In this document: positions 1-8,392 of the stretch, in pieces
Layout: each line of letters opens with the position of its first letter
Position numbering within the stretch: position 1 is the stretch's first letter
Assembly: GCA_963728145.1 (NCBI GenBank)
Contig: CAVSJA010000005.1
Span: 62,001-126,000 of the forward strand
Source of the DNA: CAVSJA01 sp963728145
GTDB taxonomy: Bacteria; Bacteroidota; Bacteroidia; Chitinophagales; Chitinophagaceae
Length of the DNA stretch: 64,000 bases
Direction: 5' to 3'
Position numbers and translations under genes: made by a program
The notes under the pieces: generated by a model
What the model was told of the DNA's origin: nothing
Database searches by the model: none
What the model saw: only the letters and a program-made list of their open reading frames with translations

Positions 1-431
1 AGTTCTCCAGATTGGATAAATGTGAATTTTGTTATAGTATCGTTTACTATGACTTTAACGTCTTCGAATGGCTTACCTAGACTATCCACAAATTTCATCC
101 ATAATTTTGAACCACCTAAACTATTGTCGAACGATTCTTCAAAGCTGAAATGGTTTTGATTGATTTGAGGAAAATTATCCAATAATAGCGTATCACGATC
201 AATTGTCCATTTTCCTAGATGATCATAACCACCAAGTCCATGAGAATAGATGGTGTAGCTATAAGTCATATTTGGATATAGTCTAAGTATATCGTCCCCT
301 GCAATGCTGTGTTTCTTGTAAACGCCGTCAATTTTTATGGCATTTATAGTTGGCTTAACGGTCTTGCAACCATAATACGACTGAATGAAAATTAAAAAGA
401 CCAATGAAATTAAATAGACCCTTCTTCCCAT
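1..431 (-). CDS. Putative lipoprotein, 3' end outside window
   Basis: Minus-strand reading frame open from an ATG at 431 to the window edge (143 codons). The N-terminus is basic (MGRR), then hydrophobic, and ends in YYGC, which resembles a lipobox, so the product is probably an exported lipoprotein. The rest is polar with no domain I recognise; a repeated G-K-W / D-x-L pattern suggests a beta-rich fold like small Bacteroidota lipocalin-like proteins, which is only a guess. The ATG lies 2 nt after the stop of the upstream amidase gene, so the two are probably co-transcribed and translationally coupled. Confidence 0.6.
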   Translation of the reverse strand, partial: MGRRVYLISLVFLIFIQSYYGCKTVKPTINAIKIDGVYKKHSIAGDDILRLYPNMTYSYTIYSHGLGGYDHLGKWTIDRDTLLLDNFPQINQNHFSFEESFDNSLGGSKLWMKFVDSLGKPFEDVKVIVNDTITKFTFIQSGE

Positions 432-433
432 AC

Positions 434-2074
434 CTATTGGAATTTCTCAGGATGTTTTTTATTCCATTCCGTTGCATCCTGGTAAGCCTTTGCCACAGCT
501 AATATCGTTGCTTCATCATAAAGATTTCCAAGAAATGTTATACTGGTTGGCAGTCCATTTTGGTTAAATCCTACCGGCAGGCAAACCACCGGATGTCCTG
601 TGAGGTTTGTCATGGCGACTTGCCGTCCAGCAAAGGATGGAACGACGATCACATCATAATCTTTCATAAAATTATTCATTGCAACGATAAGATTATAGCG
701 ATGGCGATTCGCGTTTATATATTCAACTGCAGGAATAAATCGTGCAACACGAAAACTGTTTGGCCAGAAATTTTTATCCTGTCTGCGAATCAGGTCATCC
801 TGGTTACTTCGGGTTAATTCATCAAACGCTGCGGCGCTTTCGGCACTGAGTACAGTTCCAATTATATTAAAGGGATAAAAGATCGAATCAGGTAATACAA
901 TCTCCTGAATATTTGCACCTAGTTTCTTCAATTCATCGATCACCGCCCATTGTGGGGCGCCCTGTGCGACTCCACGGAAATAATTCGTCGGATATGCAAT
1001 CCGAAGTTTTTTCCAATCAACTTTCCCGGTATAATTAAATGGTCGCTCAATTGCTCCTGGATCCTTGCCATCGGTTCCCTTCATATAATAGAATACGATT
1101 GCCGCATCTTCGGCACTTCTGCAAATGGGCCCAGCCTTATCCAAACTCCAGCATAATACCATTGCACCGCTACGACTTACTGATCCGAATGTAGGTCTCA
1201 ATCCGGTTGCTCCACATGTATGCGAAGGCGACACGATCGATCCTTGCGTTTCTGTTCCAATTGCAAAGGGCAATAACCCGGCTGCAGTTGCAGATGCAGA
1301 GCCCGCAGAAGAACCACTGGAGCCATTTCGCGTATTCCATGGATTGCGTGTTCTTCCACCAAACCACAAGTCGGCATATGCGAGTTCACCTAAAGTCAAT
1401 TTTGCGCAAAGCACGGCACCTGCTTTTTTCAATTGCGTGTACACAAATGAATTTTCATCGACCACCTGGTCTTTGTAAGGAACACTGCCCCATGTTGTCT
1501 TATATCCTTTTACGGCAAAAAGGTCTTTCAATCCATAGGGTATGCCGTGTAGTGGTCCGCGGTAATTGCCTTTCCTGATTTCATCATCTGCTTCTTTTGC
1601 TTCCTGCATCGCCAATTCCTCGGTTAAGCTGATCACGCATTCCAGTGTATCACCCCATTTCTTCAATCGATCCAGGAAAAACCGGGTGAGATCAACGGAA
1701 CTTATTTTTTTATTCTTAATTAAGGAGGCCAATTGCGGTATTGAATAAAATGCCAACTCATTTCTATTTGCAGGTACTTGAACATTGGAAGGTATTGACC
1801 AATTGACCTTCTCCTGCTTTTGATTCACCTTATAATTAAACGGAGCTGGATTGAAGGCAAAAGGGAAAGGCTGGCTATTCGGTAAATTCAATTTATGCAT
1901 CTGGTCCAAGACCCTCGCGTTGTCCCTCAACCCTGTTACCATGGAATCCTTTTCCGCAGCAGTAAATTGAAGTCCGGCCAATAGGGAGGCAGCAGTTACA
2001 GTACTCGTATCGATCTGCTGGCCCTGGCAACAAAAGGCAGATAGTAAAATAAATAATGTATTGACCTTTCTCAT
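434..2074 (-). CDS. Secreted amidase-signature family hydrolase
   Basis: 546 aa member of the amidase signature family (GatA/FAAH-like), which hydrolyses amide bonds with a Ser-cisSer-Lys triad. The triad is visible: K183 in YGLKDLF, cis-Ser S255 in the GSSGSSAGS stretch, and nucleophile S279 in GTETQGSI, 24 residues after the cis-Ser as in GatA and FAAH. An N-terminal hydrophobic segment (about residues 5-18) reads as a signal peptide, so this is not the cytosolic tRNA amidotransferase subunit; gatB and gatC are absent nearby. The length is somewhat above a GatA because of the signal peptide and a linker of about 100 residues. Substrate unknown. A lipoprotein gene starts 2 nt downstream. Confidence 0.88.
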   Translation of the reverse strand: MRKVNTLFILLSAFCCQGQQIDTSTVTAASLLAGLQFTAAEKDSMVTGLRDNARVLDQMHKLNLPNSQPFPFAFNPAPFNYKVNQKQEKVNWSIPSNVQVPANRNELAFYSIPQLASLIKNKKISSVDLTRFFLDRLKKWGDTLECVISLTEELAMQEAKEADDEIRKGNYRGPLHGIPYGLKDLFAVKGYKTTWGSVPYKDQVVDENSFVYTQLKKAGAVLCAKLTLGELAYADLWFGGRTRNPWNTRNGSSGSSAGSASATAAGLLPFAIGTETQGSIVSPSHTCGATGLRPTFGSVSRSGAMVLCWSLDKAGPICRSAEDAAIVFYYMKGTDGKDPGAIERPFNYTGKVDWKKLRIAYPTNYFRGVAQGAPQWAVIDELKKLGANIQEIVLPDSIFYPFNIIGTVLSAESAAAFDELTRSNQDDLIRRQDKNFWPNSFRVARFIPAVEYINANRHRYNLIVAMNNFMKDYDVIVVPSFAGRQVAMTNLTGHPVVCLPVGFNQNGLPTSITFLGNLYDEATILAVAKAYQDATEWNKKHPEKFQ

Positions 2075-2151
2075 GATTTAGTATTGAGGAACTAAAATTA
2101 CCGGATTTAAATATTCATTTATACTGTAACTTAAATCTCAAACTGATTGCT

Positions 2152-3177
2152 ATGCCAAAGTACTTGTTTTCGCTTTCACTGGTCGTTTTCTTGCTTTCCT
2201 GCCAGGATAGAACAAACGTAAAAGGAATTTCGACCGAAGAGTATTTCAACCACGGCGACAGTGGTGTGAAGACAGGTGGGGTAAGAATGATACCCATTAA
2301 AACTCCTGTTGGTGATTTCAAGGTCTGGACAAAACGATTCGGAAATAATCCGCGTATCAAAGTGCTATTCCTGCATGGTGGACCTGCTGGTACGCATGAG
2401 TATTTCGAATGTTTTGAAAGTTTTTTCCCCCAAGAGGGATTTGAGTTCTATGAATATGATCAACTGGGATCTTATTACAGCGACCAACCAAAAGACAGCA
2501 GCCTATGGACAGTGGAAAGGTTTGTTGAAGAAGTTGAACAGGTGCGCCAGGCGCTTGGTATGAATAAGGATAATTTCTACGTGCTGGGAAGTTCATGGGG
2601 AGGAATTCTTGCAATGGAATACGCACTGAAATACCAGGACAATATGAAAGCGCTCCTGATTTCAAATATGATGTCGAGTTGTCCTGATTATGGTCGATAT
2701 GCGAATGAAGTGCTGGCAAAGCAAATGAAACCGGAGGTGCTTAAAGAAGTAAAGGAAATCGAAGCCAGGGGTGATTTTACCAACCCGCGTTACATGGAAT
2801 TATTGTTACCAAATTTTTACCAGGAACATTTGTGCAGGTTGAAGGAATGGCCTGACCCTATCAATCGATCATTCAAGCATATGAATTCAGAAATCTATGT
2901 GATGATGCAGGGCCCATCTGAATTTGGTATTGCCGGAAGATTAGCAAATTGGGATCGCAAGACCGATCTTCCTAAAATCAAAATCCCTACACTTACAATT
3001 GGCGGTTCTCACGATACCATGGATCCCGAACACATGAAATGGATGAGTACCCAGGTTCAACAAGGAAGATATTTACATTGCCCGGAAGGAAGTCATCTTG
3101 CCATGTGGGACGATCAGAAGACCTATATGGATGGAGTGATTAAGTTTATTAAGGATGTGGATGGGGGAGTTGTTTAG
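2152..3177 (+). CDS. Lipoprotein alpha/beta hydrolase, proline iminopeptidase-like (S33)
   Basis: 341 aa. A lipoprotein signal ends in FLLSC (C17), so the enzyme is probably anchored in the envelope. The alpha/beta-hydrolase core shows the oxyanion-hole motif HGGPAG (75-80), the nucleophile elbow GSSWGG (S148), a likely acid D288 in GGSHDTMDP and the catalytic H315 in PEGSHLAMWDD. HGGPG plus GxSWGG is characteristic of peptidase family S33 (proline iminopeptidase/tricorn interacting factor), which release N-terminal proline or other residues from short peptides. The exact substrate cannot be read from sequence. It is transcribed alone and converges on the lipoprotein gene at 3290. Confidence 0.85.
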   Translation: MPKYLFSLSLVVFLLSCQDRTNVKGISTEEYFNHGDSGVKTGGVRMIPIKTPVGDFKVWTKRFGNNPRIKVLFLHGGPAGTHEYFECFESFFPQEGFEFYEYDQLGSYYSDQPKDSSLWTVERFVEEVEQVRQALGMNKDNFYVLGSSWGGILAMEYALKYQDNMKALLISNMMSSCPDYGRYANEVLAKQMKPEVLKEVKEIEARGDFTNPRYMELLLPNFYQEHLCRLKEWPDPINRSFKHMNSEIYVMMQGPSEFGIAGRLANWDRKTDLPKIKIPTLTIGGSHDTMDPEHMKWMSTQVQQGRYLHCPEGSHLAMWDDQKTYMDGVIKFIKDVDGGVV

Positions 3178-3184
3178 GGGACAG

Positions 3185-3296
3185 CCAAGAAGTAAGGTTG
3201 ACGAGGTTGATAAGGTTGACAGGGTTGACAAGGAAGGTCGCATTCGGCATACCCTTGTCAACCCTGTCAACCCTGTCAACTTTGTCAACCTAGTAT
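3185..3296. repeat. Inverted array of 9-bp GGTTGACAG-type units
   Basis: The left arm has about four tandem 9-bp units of the form GGTTGA(C/T)(A/G)(A/G) on the plus strand. After a spacer of about 30 bp, the right arm has the reverse complement (CCCTGTCAA units). It can fold into a long hairpin between two convergent genes. The right arm runs up to the stop codon of the lipoprotein gene: its TAG (3292-3290) is followed on the minus strand directly by GTTGACAAAG. It could act as a bidirectional terminator; no T-run is present. Confidence 0.85.
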
Positions 3297-4072
3297 TCAA
3301 TACGGTAACTCTGAACTGAAGGATCCCTATAGGTATCCATCAAGTCATAAGAGATGGTAATTTTCTTTTTATCTGCAGAAACTTCGGTCTTTCCTTTTGC
3401 TTTGACAGATTTTGAAGGTCGAGGAAGGTTATAGATCACTTTCATGGGCATTTCACCGAACATACCTTTCAACATATCCAGGTTTTGCAACTTCTTTTCA
3501 TCTTCCTCGGTACTTACAAATTTCTTTTCATTAAATGCATACTCGATCAAACCGTCTTTTAAATTATAACTCATTGGTGCTTCTGGCCTGGCCATCATAC
3601 TATCGGCAATAGCGTCCTTGGCAGGTTCACCGTTTGAGCGCCTGGACAAAGGTGAATTATCGAAAGCTTTTTTAGTTATTTCAGTGGTGATCGGGATCTG
3701 CGAAAGCTTTGAGAATTTGCTGGTGATCGTCAAATTCATAATATTCTCTTTCACCTTCATCTTCACATTCATTTTGCTGTTTTCATACACTTCTTTTTCA
3801 TCGGTAGTTAAAGACCTGCCTTTCTCTTTTTCAATATCGTTGATCAGGTCTTTAAAATGAACCACGGTATCAGTTATCTTATCTGCATCTGGTTTCTGAG
3901 TAGGGTCATCACCCACTTGTTTTGAAAATTCGATCAATTTTGATAGGTCGATAAAAGTAACTATCGTACCGCTTCCATTTCGGTTGATGGTCGCCTCTGA
4001 AGTAGATTCAATACAGGCTTGTAAGAAAATCAAGCAGACAACTACGAGGATCGTGCGAAGGATTTTTTCCAT
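3290..4072 (-). CDS. Lipoprotein of unknown function, tandem paralog 1
   Basis: 260 aa. The signal peptide ends in FLQAC (C20), giving a lipoprotein. No domain recognised. It is clearly paralogous to the next gene on the same strand (4281-5063, also 260 aa): both share a start like (L)ESTxEATINxNGSGTxVT, a middle KEVYENxKM, the block FSKxSQxPITT and the C-terminal block YNLPRPSKSVxxKxKTE ending DPS(V/I)QSYRIEY. Highly charged (Lys/Asp/Glu) and rich in Met, typical of small periplasmic Bacteroidota lipoproteins. The stop codon touches a 9-bp repeat array. Confidence 0.8.
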   Translation of the reverse strand: MEKILRTILVVVCLIFLQACIESTSEATINRNGSGTIVTFIDLSKLIEFSKQVGDDPTQKPDADKITDTVVHFKDLINDIEKEKGRSLTTDEKEVYENSKMNVKMKVKENIMNLTITSKFSKLSQIPITTEITKKAFDNSPLSRRSNGEPAKDAIADSMMARPEAPMSYNLKDGLIEYAFNEKKFVSTEEDEKKLQNLDMLKGMFGEMPMKVIYNLPRPSKSVKAKGKTEVSADKKKITISYDLMDTYRDPSVQSYRIEY

Positions 4073-4164
4073 GGAGATAAAGTTTAGGTTTGGTGGAGAA
4101 GTAAAATTATTAAGTCTCCAAAAGAATGCAAGATTACCTGGGCAGGTAATTATTTTTTAGCGTT

Positions 4165-4277
4165 TCCTTGACAGCCACGTTTCTTGTCAACCCTGTAAAC
4201 CATATCAACGCGTCATTCCCCGCGAAAGCGGGAACAACCCTGTCAACCTTGTCAACCCCGTCAACCCTATCAACCAA
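4165..4277. repeat. One-sided 9-bp array carrying a CCCGCGAAAGCGGG hairpin
   Basis: Between the two paralogous lipoprotein genes there are CCTGTCAAC-type 9-bp units in one orientation only. They are interrupted at 4213-4240 by a hairpin, TCATTCCCC GCGAAAGC GGGAA, followed by CAACCC. A near-identical hairpin with the same junction to the array lies at 29004-29030. No gene fits here. Confidence 0.75.
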
Positions 4278-4280
4278 AAA

Positions 4281-5063
4281 CTAATACTCAATCCTGTAAC
4301 TCTGAATAGAAGGATCCTTCATCGTCTCAAGCATATCGTAGGTAATCGTGACTTTCTTTTTATCTGAAGAAATTTCGGTTTTTGCTTTTCCTGTTACTGA
4401 TTTGGAAGGACGGGGGAGATTATAAACGACTTTGATCGGCATATCTCCCAGCATGCCCTTGATCATGTCAAATTGTTCCATCATCTTTACTTCCTCCTCG
4501 GATTTTGTGTGTTTTTTCTCATCATAGATGTATTCGATAACACCCTCCTTTACATTAAAAGACATGCCATCATTTTCATTATCCATCATCTTGTCAATTT
4601 CTTTATCCGCACCTGGCTCAGCTTCGTCATTTTTAGCCATTGGAGACTGGTTAAATGCTTCCTTCATCATGTCCGTTGTGATTGGAAGCTGAGATATTTT
4701 TGAAAATTTGCTGGTGATGGTGAAGTTCATTATGCTCTTTTTCATATCCATCTTCATGTGCATCTTTGTGTTCTCATAAACTTCTTTTTCATCTGCAGTT
4801 AGTGGACTGCCTTTTTTCTTCTCAATCTCTTTGAGATTATCCTTGAAATAAATTACTGAATCAATCACCTTGTCCGCATCTTTATCTTCGGCTGGATCCT
4901 TACCCATTTGTTTGGCGATATCAAACATCTTTGCCATATCCACATAAGTAACTACTGTACCACTTCCGTTCTTGTTGATCGTTGCTTCTGTAGTGGACTC
5001 GAGACAGGCCTGCAGAAAACTTATTCCAATTAAAATGAGGATTACACCGAGGATTCTTTTCAT
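4281..5063 (-). CDS. Lipoprotein of unknown function, tandem paralog 2
   Basis: 260 aa when started at the ATG at 5063, which gives the signal peptide MKRILGVILILIG and lipobox FLQAC. An upstream in-frame ATG at 5135 would put 24 extra residues before the signal peptide and is unlikely. It is the same length as the gene at 3290-4072 and alignable along its whole length, so the pair arose by tandem duplication. The segment around residues 150-170 (PGADKEIDKMMDNEND) is more acidic than in the paralog. Unknown function; it probably lies on the periplasmic face of a membrane. Confidence 0.8.
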   Translation of the reverse strand: MKRILGVILILIGISFLQACLESTTEATINKNGSGTVVTYVDMAKMFDIAKQMGKDPAEDKDADKVIDSVIYFKDNLKEIEKKKGSPLTADEKEVYENTKMHMKMDMKKSIMNFTITSKFSKISQLPITTDMMKEAFNQSPMAKNDEAEPGADKEIDKMMDNENDGMSFNVKEGVIEYIYDEKKHTKSEEEVKMMEQFDMIKGMLGDMPIKVVYNLPRPSKSVTGKAKTEISSDKKKVTITYDMLETMKDPSIQSYRIEY

Positions 5064-5134
5064 GGTAAGAATATTTTTTGATTTTAGCGAGCTGCTAATA
5101 TAGTGCAATAATGATGTATGTGCAAGGATGACCA

Positions 5135-5239
5135 CCCCCTGTCCCTAAAGGGGAACTTAGTTATGAGGTGTGCTTAATTAGTTTTTATTTATGAGTTAGG
5201 GTGATTGACCTTCGTTCCCCCTTTAGGGGGACAGGGGTT
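5135..5239. repeat. Inverted repeat of CCCCTGTCCC-TAAAGGGG element
   Basis: CCCCTGTCCCTAAAGGGGAA at 5136-5155 faces TTCCCCCTTTAGGGGGACAG (ending near 5236). Each half is itself a small palindrome around CCCCTTTAGGGG, and the halves pair with each other across about 60 bp. On the minus strand the right half starts directly at the TAA stop of the ligase gene. Possible terminator or dispersed repeat. Confidence 0.7.
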
Positions 5240-6350
5240 AAACTCCTGCAAGAAATTGTGAGTGAATATAATCCACAACGGCCTCGAGCTTATTTGTTTG
5301 TTGGTAAACCTTGATTTGGCGGTCAGCGCCTGTTCCGTTCTCGAGCATTTTGGTAACGTAATTTATCGCATGGCGACTTCCGAGTTGGTCTACTACATCA
5401 TCGATGAAATCGAGTAGTTCATGAATTAGTACTCGGGTGTTGACTTCTTCCTCTTTTCCAAAATCGATCAATCGTCCTTCGATCCCGTATCGGCTCGCCC
5501 GCCATTTATTTTCATTGATCAAAGCGCGTGAGTACTGAATGAAATTGAGGTTTTTGGAGCGTAGCTTATAGATCTTCGCACATATTCCCTGGAATAAGGC
5601 GGCGATGGATATTGTCTCCTGCACAGTCATTGGCACATCGCAAATGCGGAATTCAACCGTATTGAAAAATGGATGTACCCGCAAATCCCACCAGATCTTT
5701 TTTGCATTGTCAATACTGTTCGTTTTTACAAGAAGTTTGATATAATTATCATAAGCTTCGATGCTCTCAAATGTTTCGGGTATGCCGGTGCGGGGAAACT
5801 TATCAAATACTTTTGTACGAAATGACTTGTAACCGGTTGATCTGCCTTCCCAAAAAGGAGAGTTCGTGCTCAGCGCGTAAATATGGGGGAGAAAATATCT
5901 TGTGCTGTTTGCGATATGATTTGCCATTTCCCTGTTCTCCATCCCAACATGCACATGCAACCCAAAGATCAGGTTACTCCGCGCTGCTTCCTGCAATTCA
6001 TTGACGATTTCAGTATACCGCACATGGTCGGTAATCAATTGGCTTTCCCAGTGACTGAATGGATGCGTACCCGAAGCGCCCATCCAAAAGCCAAGATCAC
6101 CCGCGATGGATGAAATTGTTTTGCGAAGCAATCCTACATCTTGATAAGCCTCGTCCACGTCCTGGCAAATATCTGTACCGACTTCCACAACGGCCTGGTG
6201 CATTTCAGCCTTTACCTTGTCCTTGATTACTTTCTGCCCTTCCGTAACGATTTTTTGTTCATGACTCTTGAGCTCCCTTGATGAAGGATCTACAACCATG
6301 TACTCTTCTTCAACGCCGAGCGTGAAGTGTTTATAATTGATATTAGCCAT
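5238..6350 (-). CDS. YbdK-type carboxylate-amine ligase (GCS2 family)
   Basis: 370 aa from the ATG at 6350; the longer frame to 6434 would read through a tandem repeat and is rejected. It is a glutamate-cysteine ligase family 2 (GCS2/YbdK) protein: N-terminal LGVEEEYMVVD (11-21) carries the metal-binding Glu residues and GLHVHVGM (130-137) the conserved His motif. The family condenses an amine with a carboxylate, usually gamma-glutamyl, using ATP; YbdK itself has weak glutamate-cysteine ligase activity. Upstream on the same strand is an ATP-grasp protein (6483-7436), another amide-forming fold, so the two may build a small peptide-like product. The start codon sits directly against the 7-bp repeat array. 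Confidence 0.88.
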   Translation of the reverse strand: MANINYKHFTLGVEEEYMVVDPSSRELKSHEQKIVTEGQKVIKDKVKAEMHQAVVEVGTDICQDVDEAYQDVGLLRKTISSIAGDLGFWMGASGTHPFSHWESQLITDHVRYTEIVNELQEAARSNLIFGLHVHVGMENREMANHIANSTRYFLPHIYALSTNSPFWEGRSTGYKSFRTKVFDKFPRTGIPETFESIEAYDNYIKLLVKTNSIDNAKKIWWDLRVHPFFNTVEFRICDVPMTVQETISIAALFQGICAKIYKLRSKNLNFIQYSRALINENKWRASRYGIEGRLIDFGKEEEVNTRVLIHELLDFIDDVVDQLGSRHAINYVTKMLENGTGADRQIKVYQQTNKLEAVVDYIHSQFLAGV

Positions 6351-6484
6351 AAGGTGAATGGTGAATGGTGAATGGTCAATGGTGAATGGGCAATGGTCAA
6401 AGGTCAATGTGCAAAGCGAAGTGTATCTTCTCATTATTCATTATTCACTATTCACTATTCACCATTGACCATTCACCATTCACT
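6351..6484. repeat. Inverted array of 7-bp TGGTGAA units
   Basis: The left arm (6351-6415) has about eight tandem 7-bp units (GGTGAAT with G/C and A/C variants); the right arm (6431-6482) has the reverse complement (ATTCACC, ATTCACT, ATTCATT). It fills the gap between the ATP-grasp stop and the ligase start, both on the minus strand. The ATP-grasp stop TAG is followed directly by TGAATGG, so the array begins at the stop and ends 2 nt before the next start. Confidence 0.9.
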
Positions 6485-7436
6485 ACACGAGTTGTTCGTG
6501 ATTAGCGCTTCTTTTTATATATTCTCCCCAGGTAAGATTGTCTCTTCCGGGTTTATGGGTCATCGCTTTTTCAATTGCGTAATTGGCTGCTGTTTCCACC
6601 ACCCAGGCAAAATTATCTTCGCCTACACTTGTTTTCTCTGCGTCTGGAGCAGGATTGCAAAAATCAATTGCATAAGGAACACCATCTCTAAGCGCCAACT
6701 CAACGGTATTGAAATCATAGCCAAGGTACCTATTGATCCGCAGTACGATCTCTTCCATTTGCTTCAACCGTTCCTGGCTTGGTGCGAAGTCCGCGACATA
6801 ACGAAGATGATGAGGATTGCGCGGTTCATAAGGCATAATGCGAACATGTTTACCGCCGATGCAATAACAGCGATAGTATTCGTCAAAGATGATCTCTTCC
6901 TGCAATAGCATTACGAGTTGTCCTGTTTCGCTATGCTTTTGGAAGAAGTCTTCCATATTGTGCAGCTTATACACGTTTTTCCATCCCCCACCCGCAAATG
7001 GTTTCATGTAGGCCGGAAAGCCGGTATAACCAAAAATGGATTCCCAATCCATCGGATAAGCAAGATTGCTGAAGGATTGTTCCGATGTATCGGATGGTAA
7101 TTCGTAACTGGGCAGGATAACTGTCTTGGGTACCGGTACGCCGATCTTTACAGCCAGGCAATTATTGAAGAATTTTTCATCAGCGCTCCACCAGAAGGGA
7201 TTATTGATCACCGCTGTTCCGCTGATTGCCGCATCTTTCAGGTAGGCCCGGTAAAATGGAACATCCTGGGAGATTCTGTCAATGATTACGGCATAGTCGC
7301 CCGCATCGCCCTGCACTACTTTATCAATCCGCACCGGTTCTGCTGTAATACCGTCAACTCCTTTGCTATTTATCCGCTCGATAAAGGCCATGGGGAAAGA
7401 TCTTTCCTTACCGAACAGTATTCCGATTTTTTTCAT
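6483..7436 (-). CDS. ATP-grasp family amide/peptide ligase
   Basis: 317 aa. ATP-grasp fold signs: nucleotide-binding Lys K145 and a Gly-rich loop (MKPFAGGGWKNV, 144-155), hinge QEE (179-181), R189 in YYRCY, E246 in NTVELAL, and the metal-binding pair D258/N261 in AIDFCNPAPD. The family activates carboxylates as acylphosphates and joins them to amines. It lacks the extra domains of carbamoyl-phosphate synthases or D-Ala-D-Ala ligases; closest in look to RimK/glutathione-synthetase-like stand-alone ligases. A promoter with both boxes lies just upstream (7478-7509), and the GCS2 ligase follows downstream. Substrate unknown. Confidence 0.82.
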   Translation of the reverse strand: MKKIGILFGKERSFPMAFIERINSKGVDGITAEPVRIDKVVQGDAGDYAVIIDRISQDVPFYRAYLKDAAISGTAVINNPFWWSADEKFFNNCLAVKIGVPVPKTVILPSYELPSDTSEQSFSNLAYPMDWESIFGYTGFPAYMKPFAGGGWKNVYKLHNMEDFFQKHSETGQLVMLLQEEIIFDEYYRCYCIGGKHVRIMPYEPRNPHHLRYVADFAPSQERLKQMEEIVLRINRYLGYDFNTVELALRDGVPYAIDFCNPAPDAEKTSVGEDNFAWVVETAANYAIEKAMTHKPGRDNLTWGEYIKRSANHEQLV

Positions 7437-7477
7437 AAGCAGTTCTTTTTATTGTTGAGCAGGGGATACCCCTTAAT

Positions 7478-7509
7478 CAAATTTATTCGAACAGTGTAAG
7501 AAAAACAAA
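7478..7509 (-). promoter_or_regulatory. Bacteroidota-type sigma promoter for ATP-grasp gene
   Basis: On the minus strand TTTG (7509-7506) is followed after 20 nt by TAAATTTG (7485-7478), matching the Bacteroidota consensus TTTG-N19-21-TAnnTTTG exactly. Transcription would start near 7474, leaving a leader of about 38 nt before the ATG at 7436. Confidence 0.7.
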
Positions 7510-7569
7510 TTCAATCTGCAAGCTATTACAATGTGTATTCAAACCTGACGTTAGTATTTCGTATTTCTT

Positions 7570-7577
7570 TATATTTG
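7570..7577 (+). promoter_or_regulatory. Putative -7 box for esterase gene
   Basis: TATATTTG matches TAnnTTTG. No clear TTTG box was found about 20 nt upstream. The ATG at 7583 is only 5 nt further on, so the transcript would be almost leaderless if this box is used. Confidence 0.4.
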
Positions 7578-7582
7578 AAACC

Positions 7583-8392
7583 ATGCAGACCCGGAAAACG
7601 CTCCCTTTAACCGTAGAATCAGCCTCAGTCTATTCCGACCAATTAGAACGCCAGGTCTTCCTTGAGTTCTACCGCACAACAGGTAGTGAGGAGGAAGAGA
7701 TGGAATTGTTGCTGGTCAATGACGGGCAGGACCTTGTGACCATGCACTTCGAGAACATTATTGGCGCGCTCAGCGAGAATAACCTCCTTCGCCCATTGCT
7801 TGTAGTAGGAATTCATTGCGGGGAAGACCGCCGCAACGAATACGGAATGCAGGCCGTGCTGGATTTTAAGGGCAGAGGGAGCAAGGCCGCAAATTATTCC
7901 GCCTTCATTATTGAAGAATTACTTCCACTAATCTATAAGGCATTCCCGGGCCAGGGATTTCGTAAGAGAAGCTTTGCCGGTTTCTCGTTGGGTGCCTTGA
8001 GCGCAATGGATATCGTTTGGAACAATCCCGAAGTTTTTTCAAGGGTAGGATTATTCTCCGGATCGCTTTGGTGGCGAGCCAAAGACAACCACGCGCCTGA
8101 TTTCAATGAAACACGGGATCGTCTTATGCATAACCAGATCCGCAAAGGAAAGTATATAGCGGGAATGAAATTTTTCTTTCAATGTGGGGAAGCGGATGAA
8201 TTTGAAGACCGCAATAACAATGGAGTGATCGATTCTATTGACGATACGATCGACCTGATGCGTGACCTACTCGCCATAGGTTATCTCGAAGGCCCCGACA
8301 TGCATTATCTCCAAATGCCCGACGGCAAACACGATGTTCCTACATGGGCGAAAGCATTTCCGCAATTTTTGCTATGGGGTTGGGGAAGGTGA
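7583..8392 (+). CDS. Esterase/alpha-beta hydrolase (PF00756-like)
   Basis: 269 aa cytosolic enzyme without a signal peptide. Nucleophile elbow GFSLG with S135 (FAGFSLGALSAMD), acid probably in the EADEFEDRNNN stretch (about 200), and a C-terminal His in DGKHDVPTW (about 254). This layout matches the putative esterase family that includes Fes-like enterochelin esterases and formylglutathione hydrolase relatives. It is divergent from, and shares a 146-bp intergenic region with, the ATP-grasp/GCS2 pair, so it may release or hydrolyse their product (inference). Its TGA stop is part of a GGTGAAT repeat unit. Confidence 0.82.
   Translation: MQTRKTLPLTVESASVYSDQLERQVFLEFYRTTGSEEEEMELLLVNDGQDLVTMHFENIIGALSENNLLRPLLVVGIHCGEDRRNEYGMQAVLDFKGRGSKAANYSAFIIEELLPLIYKAFPGQGFRKRSFAGFSLGALSAMDIVWNNPEVFSRVGLFSGSLWWRAKDNHAPDFNETRDRLMHNQIRKGKYIAGMKFFFQCGEADEFEDRNNNGVIDSIDDTIDLMRDLLAIGYLEGPDMHYLQMPDGKHDVPTWAKAFPQFLLWGWGR

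Noticed and set aside
1207..1578. 123-codon plus-strand open frame
   Set aside because: Antisense to the amidase gene, whose catalytic triad and length are complete.
6372..6908. 178-codon plus-strand open frame
   Set aside because: It is antisense to the ATP-grasp gene and its N-terminus is translated from the 7-bp repeat array; no signal, motif or codon pattern supports it.
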